NCBI GenBank assembly: GCA_002314605.1
Contig: DCGO01000071.1
Span: forward strand, 1 to 11,721
Reading direction: 5' to 3'
From: Lentisphaeria bacterium UBA1776
Lineage (GTDB): Bacteria; Verrucomicrobiota; Lentisphaeria; Victivallales; Victivallaceae
Length of the DNA stretch: 11,721 nucleotides
Made by a program: the position numbers and the translations under genes. Shown here piece by piece: positions 6,462 to 11,721 of the stretch (the stretch's first letter is position 1; each line of letters begins with the position of its first letter). The notes beneath the pieces were generated by a model, which searched no databases, had not been told where the DNA came from, and saw nothing but the letters and a program-made list of their open reading frames with translations.

Positions 6462-7512
6462 AATCCATATCGGTCCCGTTGCCGTGGGCGGCTGCGCCCC
6501 CGTGTCGGTGCAGACCATGTGCTGTACCGATACCCGGGAGCCGGAGTCTACCCTGCGTCAGATCCGGGCGGCGGCAGCCGCCGGGTGCGAGATCATCCGG
6601 GTGGCGGTGCCGGATATGACGGCGGCGGAGGCTTTGCAGGACATCACTTCGGCAAGTCCCCTGCCGGTGGTGGCGGATATTCATTTCGACTACCGTCTGG
6701 CCCTCCGGTCCATCGCGTCCCATGCGGCGGAGATCCGCCTCAATCCCGGAAATCTTGCCAATGCCGGAGAGATCCGTCAGGTGGCCCTTGCCGCAGGAGA
6801 GGCCGGGATCCCCATCCGGGTGGGGGCCAATGCCGGGAGTGTCAAACCGGAACTTCTGCATCTGGGTCTGGCGGAAGCATTGACAGTCAGCGCCCTTGAG
6901 CAGTGCGCATTGCTGGAACAGTACGGATTTCATGAGATCAAAGTTTCTCTCAAGGCCTCTTCCGTGCCGGTGACGGTGGCGGCTTGCCGGGCCTTTGCGG
7001 CAAGGTCCGATTACCCGCTTCATATCGGCGTGACGGAAGCCGGGACCCCCGGACGGGGGATCATCAAGTCGGCCGTCGGGATCGGCGCGCTGCTCCTTGA
7101 GGGCATCGGCGATACCATCCGGGTGAGCCTGACGGCGGATCCGATGGAGGAGGTCCGGGCGGGGATCCGGATCCTGGAGAGCTGCGGTTTGCGGGACCCT
7201 GCGCCGGAAATCGTTTCCTGCCCCACCTGCGGCAGGACGGAGATCGATCTGGCGGGTCTGGCCAACCGTGTGGAGGATCTGGTGGCGGAAATCAAGGCCT
7301 CCGGCATGGAGATTCAGCTCCGGAAGATTGCCGTCATGGGCTGTGTGGTCAATGGTCCGGGGGAGGCTAGGGATGCGGATATCGGTCTGGCCGGAGGGCG
7401 GGGGAAGGTGGTCCTTTTCCGGCACGGGGAGAAGATCGGCACCTTTGACCCGGAAGCAGGGTTCGCATACCTGGCGGACGAGATCCGGAAACATGCAGTA
7501 AAGCGTCCGTAA
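6433..7512 (+). CDS. ispG: 4-hydroxy-3-methylbut-2-en-1-yl diphosphate synthase (flavodoxin/ferredoxin)
   Basis: IspG reductively opens MEcPP, the IspF product, to HMBPP with a [4Fe-4S] cluster. The 359-residue product (E. coli 372) begins RKIHIGPVAVGG, the expected family start. It carries RLNPGN (102-107), RVGANAGS (129-136), TEAGTPGRG (201-209), and cluster ligands Cys263 and Cys266 (SCPTCGR), Cys304 (GCVVNGPGE) and Glu311. The frame is open upstream to an ATG at 6388, but the ATG at 6433 gives a normal N-terminus and has AAAGG about 10-12 bases upstream, so I start there. Either way it overlaps the rseP 3' end. An unusual local feature is MCCTDT (29-34), where most homologues have MTNTDT. 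The next gene begins 28 bases downstream. Confidence 0.95.
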   Translation: MCRSRRSSRKIHIGPVAVGGCAPVSVQTMCCTDTREPESTLRQIRAAAAAGCEIIRVAVPDMTAAEALQDITSASPLPVVADIHFDYRLALRSIASHAAEIRLNPGNLANAGEIRQVALAAGEAGIPIRVGANAGSVKPELLHLGLAEALTVSALEQCALLEQYGFHEIKVSLKASSVPVTVAACRAFAARSDYPLHIGVTEAGTPGRGIIKSAVGIGALLLEGIGDTIRVSLTADPMEEVRAGIRILESCGLRDPAPEIVSCPTCGRTEIDLAGLANRVEDLVAEIKASGMEIQLRKIAVMGCVVNGPGEARDADIGLAGGRGKVVLFRHGEKIGTFDPEAGFAYLADEIRKHAVKRP

Positions 7513-7540
7513 GTACGGTTTCCCGGAAAGGGGGGAGCAA

Positions 7541-8134
7541 ATGATGAAACGCGGCAGAAGTCAGCAGGGCAGTGCAATCCTGGAGAGCCTTGTTGGGATG
7601 TGTTTTCTGCTTTTCATCTGTTTCGCCTTTGTGGAACTTTTTTTTATGATCGGGCGCCAGATGACGCTGGACTACGCTTCCTTTTACGGGGCCAAGGCGC
7701 TGTCGCTCGGATACGCCGCCGAAATCTGCCGCAAGGCGGTCCGGGTGGCGGGGATCCCCGCTTCTGGGAAAGATATTTCCAGCGAGTATCAGGTGAAAAT
7801 ACCTCTTTCCGAAGACGGATACGATTGCTGGAGGAGAAATCTGCGGAACGATCTCCGGATCCAGGCGAGGCGCTATATGTCTCTCGGCCGCGCCAGCGGA
7901 GTGGAGTACCAGTACTGGTATAACGAAGGGGCCGGTACCCGGCTGCAGTTTTCCCTGGATCCCACGCAGGATGCGGTCCGCTGCCAGGTCCGGCTGCGGA
8001 AGCCGGAATTTCTGGTGGAACCCATGGGAAGGCTTATGGGGATCGCGGAGGAGAGTTCCTCCAAAATAAATTCTGCGGAACCTTACGGTGAGGCTAGAAT
8101 GTACAATTATTCCCGGCAATGGATGGATGAGTGA
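7541..8134 (+). CDS. TadE-like pseudopilin family protein
   Basis: The 197-residue product has a basic N-terminus ending in Gly10, then SAILES with Glu15 at position +5 of the would-be mature protein, then a hydrophobic helix (about 17-36). This is the prepilin-peptidase site and membrane anchor of TadE/TadF-type minor pseudopilins. The remaining 160 residues are periplasmic, polar and aromatic, with no motif I recognise. A strong purine-rich ribosome binding site (GGAAAGGGGGGAG, 7525-7537) precedes ATG-ATG at 7541/7544; either may be used. It lies 28 bases after ispG on the same strand with no terminator between, so it probably shares the transcript. The gene is four bases from the TadG-like gene. 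Its role in a secretion or pilus machine is inferred from family only. Confidence 0.75.
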   Translation: MMKRGRSQQGSAILESLVGMCFLLFICFAFVELFFMIGRQMTLDYASFYGAKALSLGYAAEICRKAVRVAGIPASGKDISSEYQVKIPLSEDGYDCWRRNLRNDLRIQARRYMSLGRASGVEYQYWYNEGAGTRLQFSLDPTQDAVRCQVRLRKPEFLVEPMGRLMGIAEESSSKINSAEPYGEARMYNYSRQWMDE

Positions 8135-8137
8135 ACC

Positions 8138-10114
8138 ATGGAAAGGAAACAGCAGGGTCAGGTCATGCTCCTTGCCGTCGCCGTGCTTCTGATCCTGACG
8201 GCGGCGGCGCTGGTGCTGTTCAACTTTCATAATGTCGTGCGGGCGAAGATCAAGGTGGAGTCCATTCAGCAGGCTTCCGCGCTGGCGGGAGCCCAGTGGC
8301 AGGTGATCGGTCTCAATATGATCGGACAGGTGAATCTCCTGAAAGCCTGTACGCTGATGACCGCCAAAGATGAAGCCATCCCGTCCACCGAGCCTCCTCC
8401 CGAAGCAAAGAGCGAGCGTGCCAAAAAGCGTCACCGTCTGCAGAGCCGCCTGCGGACCCTTACGGAGACCCAGGCCCGGATCTCCTTCATCATTCCGGTA
8501 ATGGGCTATATGGCGGTCCAGCAGACCGCCAAGCAGAATGGGATGGCGGCGAATAACACCATTCTGAAGTATTACTACGAGCAGATGCTTCCCGGAAACG
8601 ACTACCGGGATAAATCCATCGGCGGCTATTTCTGGTACGAGCCGTATTACCAGTTGATCGGCCTTGCGGCGGAACAGCAGGCCGCCGTCCGCTGCAATGC
8701 CCGGATATCGGAGCTGCCGGAAGTGTGGAGCAATCCGGAGGGTTCCCGGAAAATTGCCGGCGGCGGCAGTACCGCCTTCCGGCTTCTGTTGAGCGAATAC
8801 GAACTTTACGAGGCCATTGAGAGCGGTAATTTCTGCTACTGGCAGCTGCGGAAAATGGCGAAGGATGGCGTTTACCTGAATGACCCATGGTGGCGGATCA
8901 CCTATATTCCCGGCAATTTCATTGAAGAGAGCGAGATCATGCCTCTGGGGGTGACCTACGGGAGCAGTTCCTGTGTTCAGGACCTGCTGGATGCCGGACG
9001 GTTTGCGGGGCAGACCCCGGAAGGAGCGTGGAACACGGAGGAGGAATTCCAGCCGGATGTATGGTGCAAATTTGACAGCAAATGGTACGGCAGCAATTTC
9101 AATCAGGAGGCTTATTCCTCCCATTGGGTCAACTGGTGCCGGGACCGGTGGCTCAGAAGCGATCTCAAAAAGGGGTTTATGTACGAAGGTGCCGTCACCG
9201 CAGTGGACTGCTCGGTGGAGACTCAGCAGTTCATGCCCTTCCGGATGCGCTCCCGGACAACCCGGCCGCTGAAGATTGAGCGGGAGCCCAATGGGCGGGA
9301 ACTGATGAGCCCTGTTTCCGGTCCCGTATCGACGGAGGTGGGGCGTACCTCCATTGCCAGCGCCGCCAACCGGGGAGTGGTGGCCAAGGTGCTGGGAGGA
9401 TTCAACGACCTCCGGGAAACGGATGATGCCCCCACTGCCGCAGGGGTGATCCTCCCGGTCTTTTCCAGAGGGCTTCTGATCCCCAGCACCATGCCGTACA
9501 GCGTTGCCATGCTGACCCGGGGCGATGATTCCCTGAAACGGCTTCTACAGTGGATGGCCGAGGGGCACGATCCCGGGCAGGAGGCGCTGCCGGACGGGAC
9601 ATCGTACTATCTTCAGCAGCTGCGGAAACTGACGGATCCGGATTATATGCGTTCGATCTGGAACCCCGACTTCCCCGGAATCGACCATATCGATCCGGAA
9701 CGCATTTTTGAAGGAAAGTACACTTTTCAGTACGATTCTGCGGGCGCCGGCTGGCTGCAGCAGGCGTATGTGGGGACGGCCTCCATCTGTCCGGTCCGGG
9801 TGGAGAGGACCGGAAAGATCAACCAGGACGGGAGTTATGAAACCAGGACGGTTCCGGCGGTCGAAGACGGAACCGTCACGGAACTGCCTCAGATGTATGT
9901 GGATGAAAACGGCAAACGCCAGCGTTATTACGATGATTATGCCGGTGTCACCCGGATCTACTTCGGAAGTGAGAAGACCGGATACCGGTATCTTCTGAAG
10001 CGCAATGGAAAGATTTATACAAAGGAAGATGTGGCCTGTGACGGGAGACTTTATTACGGCGGGTCTCCCGGCGGAATGACCCACGGGACGCAATCCGGAC
10101 CTCCGAGGCTCTGA
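8138..10114 (+). CDS. Large TadG-like secreted or membrane-anchored protein
   Basis: The 658-residue product opens with MERKQQGQVMLLAVAVLL, a short basic head, one hydrophobic helix (9-30), then RAKIKVESIQQASALAGA. This is the layout of the Tad-like N-terminal domain of TadG proteins, where the anchor continues into an Ala-rich helix. Unlike both flanking proteins it has Leu, not Glu, at +5 after Gly7, as is usual for TadG, so processing is doubtful. The rest is a large extracytoplasmic region rich in Tyr and Trp, with nine Cys residues spread along it. No von Willebrand DxSxS motif, as in classical TadG, is visible. A charged helix (about 85-110) follows the anchor. Start and stop lie within one to four bases of the neighbours. 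The specific function is unknown. Confidence 0.65.
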   Translation: MERKQQGQVMLLAVAVLLILTAAALVLFNFHNVVRAKIKVESIQQASALAGAQWQVIGLNMIGQVNLLKACTLMTAKDEAIPSTEPPPEAKSERAKKRHRLQSRLRTLTETQARISFIIPVMGYMAVQQTAKQNGMAANNTILKYYYEQMLPGNDYRDKSIGGYFWYEPYYQLIGLAAEQQAAVRCNARISELPEVWSNPEGSRKIAGGGSTAFRLLLSEYELYEAIESGNFCYWQLRKMAKDGVYLNDPWWRITYIPGNFIEESEIMPLGVTYGSSSCVQDLLDAGRFAGQTPEGAWNTEEEFQPDVWCKFDSKWYGSNFNQEAYSSHWVNWCRDRWLRSDLKKGFMYEGAVTAVDCSVETQQFMPFRMRSRTTRPLKIEREPNGRELMSPVSGPVSTEVGRTSIASAANRGVVAKVLGGFNDLRETDDAPTAAGVILPVFSRGLLIPSTMPYSVAMLTRGDDSLKRLLQWMAEGHDPGQEALPDGTSYYLQQLRKLTDPDYMRSIWNPDFPGIDHIDPERIFEGKYTFQYDSAGAGWLQQAYVGTASICPVRVERTGKINQDGSYETRTVPAVEDGTVTELPQMYVDENGKRQRYYDDYAGVTRIYFGSEKTGYRYLLKRNGKIYTKEDVACDGRLYYGGSPGGMTHGTQSGPPRL

Positions 10115-10115
10115 A

Positions 10116-10760
10116 ATGAACAGGCGTGAAAAGGGACAGGCGACCATGGAGGTCGCGGCGGCACTGGTGGCCATTGTTTTTCTGGTCGCCGGATTTCTGA
10201 CCATCGGCGGGGTCGGCATCACCGGTATCAAATCCCTCCTGCTGACCCGCTATAAGGCGGAAAATGAGGCTGCATCCGGCAATGAGGGCGGCGGGAGCTC
10301 TGTCCAGATTTCCGACTGGAAATACACCTCGGTCAGGAGGGGGGATGCGGAGTATTCCATTCCGTTTTTGGCCGGGGACGAAGCCTCCCGTACCGCATTG
10401 ACGGCCAACGGGGATTATTTCGGCGATGAGAGCACATCTCTTTCCATGCATCCGGAGCGGACGGAAAATTCCGGGGATGCGGACTATGTCTTTGCCGGTT
10501 TCGGAGCGCTCCCGGGGGCGGTGATTCCCGGAGCGGTGCTTACCGGAAATTCGACCCAGCTGGCGGCACTGCATTTTCAGGGGGCCGTCATGCCGGATGG
10601 TACGGAGCATGAACCGAACTATCTTCTTCGCAAAGACCGGGGCAAACGCTCCTGGCGCGACAGCATGCGGGCATCCGGCTGGATCGGGGCCGAACCCATA
10701 CGGATCGAGGAGTGGCCCTCCTCCACTTTCGCTTTTCCCGCATTCGGCCCCCGCCGGTGA
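10116..10760 (+). CDS. Second TadE-like pseudopilin family protein
   Basis: The 214-residue product begins MNRREKGQATMEVAAALV: a basic head, Gly7, then QATME with Glu12 at +5, then a hydrophobic helix to about residue 34. This is again a prepilin-type signal as in TadE/TadF proteins. The following 45 residues are Gly/Ser/Glu-rich and probably a flexible linker. The remainder is polar and beta-like, with no cysteines and no domain I recognise. The ATG is one base after the TadG-like stop, with GAGG a few bases upstream. The stop codon is built into the first arm of the terminator hairpin, so this is the last gene of the train. The sequence is not a recent duplicate of the first TadE-like gene; only the signal region is similar. 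Confidence 0.65.
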   Translation: MNRREKGQATMEVAAALVAIVFLVAGFLTIGGVGITGIKSLLLTRYKAENEAASGNEGGGSSVQISDWKYTSVRRGDAEYSIPFLAGDEASRTALTANGDYFGDESTSLSMHPERTENSGDADYVFAGFGALPGAVIPGAVLTGNSTQLAALHFQGAVMPDGTEHEPNYLLRKDRGKRSWRDSMRASGWIGAEPIRIEEWPSSTFAFPAFGPRR

Positions 10761-10778
10761 CTCGCCGGGATTTTTTTT
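10754..10778 (+). terminator. Rho-independent terminator of the folE-tad train
   Basis: CCGGTG (10754-10759) can pair with CGCCGG (10763-10768), including one U-G pair, around an ACT loop. The stem is followed by GA and eight consecutive Ts (10771-10778). It is short but GC-rich, with a good T-run. The TGA stop of the preceding gene (10758-10760) is inside the structure. Confidence 0.65.
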
Positions 10779-10809
10779 CAGAAAAGATGAAAAATAAGAC
10801 CGTGCATGA

Positions 10810-10838
10810 TTGTAAAAAAACCGGCGGAATGCTATAGT
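10810..10838 (+). promoter_or_regulatory. Extended -10 promoter of the LolA-like gene
   Basis: TTGTAA (10810-10815) and TATAGT (10833-10838) are 17 bases apart. TG at 10830-10831 forms an extended -10 (TGCTATAGT) that closely resembles the one before folE. Transcription would begin near 10845. The ribosome binding site AGGAGA (10863-10868) is six bases before the ATG at 10875. Confidence 0.6.
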
Positions 10839-10874
10839 AAACCCGTGTGAATCCCCCAAAACAGGAGAAATTTT

Positions 10875-11721
10875 ATGAAAACGATGATTCTGTCCTTTGC
10901 TCTGCTGGCCGCGCTGGGTCTCGGTGCCGCTCCGGCTGAATCTCCGGTAACTTTCCGGCAGATCCGCAATGCATCCCTCTCTCCGGCTCAGCTCTCCGCC
11001 ATCAAGACGGCCACACTGGTTTACAATGTTTCCGGACTGGACGGCAACAAGGCGACTTTTACGATCCGGGCCAAGCGCTTTGATCAGGTGCGCATTGACT
11101 TCAAGGGATCTTTGCGGGAGTTCGTCACCTGCCGCAACGGCAATGACTACTGGACCTATACCCCCAAGACCGGCCCGGTCAAGCCCAGCGCCAAAGAGAT
11201 CGAAGAGATCAATCAGGACATCGCTTTCATGCCGGTTCCGTTCAACCGGGATCTGGTTTACCGCAATCCGACACTGCTGCGCAAGGAAGTTCTGGATGAT
11301 GCGGAGTGCTTCTGCTTTGAGACCGGTCCCGTTGCCCAGCCGGAACACAAGATCCTGATGTGGATCGACATCAAGACCCGGCTGCTCAGACGGACGGAAT
11401 CCACCGATGAACACGGCTGTTTCGTGTATGCTTATCAGAATTACGCCGATCACGACGGTGTCCAGCTTCCCGGCGAGATTCTGGTTTCCAGCATGGAGGG
11501 TTGTTTCGTCATCACGCTTGAAAAGGCGGAATGGAACCGGAATATCATGGACAGCGTCTTCACTCCCAAAGGGCTGAAGAAATCTGCCGAGGTCCCGTTT
11601 GCCGGTCCTGCGGCTGCAACGATCCGCGCTTCCGCCGAGACTTTGCCTGCCGCCAGGAGTGCGGCGAAGAGTGCGGCGGCAGCCAAGGCCGCTGCTGATG
11701 CCAAGGCCGCTGCCGATGCCA
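10875..11721 (+). CDS. LolA-like secreted protein with Ala-rich tail, open at right edge
   Basis: 282 residues are visible. MKTMILSFALLAALGLGAAP is a clear Sec signal peptide, with cleavage probably after AAPA (about residue 21). Residues about 45-230 alternate short strands: VRIDFKGSLREFVT, a DYWTYTP strand, RDLVYRNP, ILMWIDIKTRLLRRTE, a YAYQNY strand and PGEILVSS. This pattern fits the open beta-barrel of LolA/LolB and related outer-membrane lipoprotein-sorting proteins. LolA itself carries lipoproteins across the periplasm, but this is a divergent relative with five Cys residues, so ligand and role are unproven. After residue 245 the chain becomes an Ala/Lys/Ser helix passing into the repeat AKAAAD, unusual for LolA, and it continues past the window. 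The gene has its own promoter and follows a terminator. Confidence 0.6.
   Translation, partial: MKTMILSFALLAALGLGAAPAESPVTFRQIRNASLSPAQLSAIKTATLVYNVSGLDGNKATFTIRAKRFDQVRIDFKGSLREFVTCRNGNDYWTYTPKTGPVKPSAKEIEEINQDIAFMPVPFNRDLVYRNPTLLRKEVLDDAECFCFETGPVAQPEHKILMWIDIKTRLLRRTESTDEHGCFVYAYQNYADHDGVQLPGEILVSSMEGCFVITLEKAEWNRNIMDSVFTPKGLKKSAEVPFAGPAAATIRASAETLPAARSAAKSAAAAKAAADAKAAADA
11682..11721 (+). repeat. 18-base tandem repeat encoding Ala-Lys-Ala-Ala-Ala-Asp
   Basis: Two 18-base units (11682-11699 and 11700-11717) differ at one base (GCT/GCC), and a third begins at 11718 and runs off the edge. Each encodes AKAAAD. A degenerate Ala/Lys/Ser-rich run (about 11653-11681) precedes them, suggesting the array grew by local duplication. 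Confidence 0.75.

Noticed and set aside
5613..6518. 301-codon minus-strand open frame antisense to rseP
   Set aside because: It is rich in His, Asp and Arg, mirrors the rseP codon pattern, and has no domain.
7367..9124. 585-codon minus-strand open frame
   Set aside because: It lies antisense to ispG, the TadE-like gene and the TadG-like gene. Its product is Arg/Pro/His/Gly-rich with no domain, as expected from the complement of GC-rich coding sequence.
9948..11453. 501-codon minus-strand open frame
   Set aside because: It spans the complement of three plus-strand features, including a terminator and promoter, and has low-complexity composition and no recognisable motif.

Overview
The window reads as part of a Gram-negative bacterial chromosome of fairly high GC content, rich in CCGG. 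It has diderm markers: a RseP-type site-2 protease, a LolA-like secreted protein and periplasmic pseudopilin-like proteins. The gene mix (MEP isoprenoid genes, dxr next to rseP, several TadE/TadG-like proteins) would suit a gut PVC-type bacterium such as a Lentisphaerota/Victivallis relative. That assignment is inference from general gene content, not a diagnostic marker.

Layout. Positions 1-162 hold the end of an open frame whose first 25-30 residues resemble the N-terminus of a DDE transposase, probably a relic. Positions 163-503 are non-coding and end in a good promoter for a secreted DUF4139-like protein of unknown function (504-2075). That gene meets ispF (2069-2542, minus) tail to tail with a 7-base overlap. 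A 120-base divergent promoter region (2543-2662) carries a 7-8-7 palindrome and drives ispF leftwards and a long rightward gene train.

The train is folE, dtd, dxr (ispC), rseP, ispG, then three pilin-signal-bearing genes (TadE-like, a large TadG-like protein, a second TadE-like). All gaps are 28 bases or less and several genes overlap. It ends in a short GC-rich hairpin plus eight Ts that begins inside the last stop codon. A separate promoter with an extended -10 then starts a LolA-like secreted protein that runs off the right edge in a Lys/Ala/Asp repeat tail.

How the genes work together. dxr, ispF and ispG encode three steps of the MEP pathway to IPP/DMAPP. folE opens tetrahydrofolate or pterin synthesis and dtd proofreads D-aminoacyl-tRNA. 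rseP, here with three PDZ domains instead of the two of E. coli RseP, is an intramembrane protease. The pseudopilin-like trio at the 3' end is the accessory part and the least explained. Two of its members keep the Gly / Glu+5 prepilin processing site and the large middle one does not, as expected for a TadE/TadG-type set. No ATPase, secretin or prepilin peptidase is present within the window. I saw no tRNA, rRNA, CRISPR array or complete mobile element.
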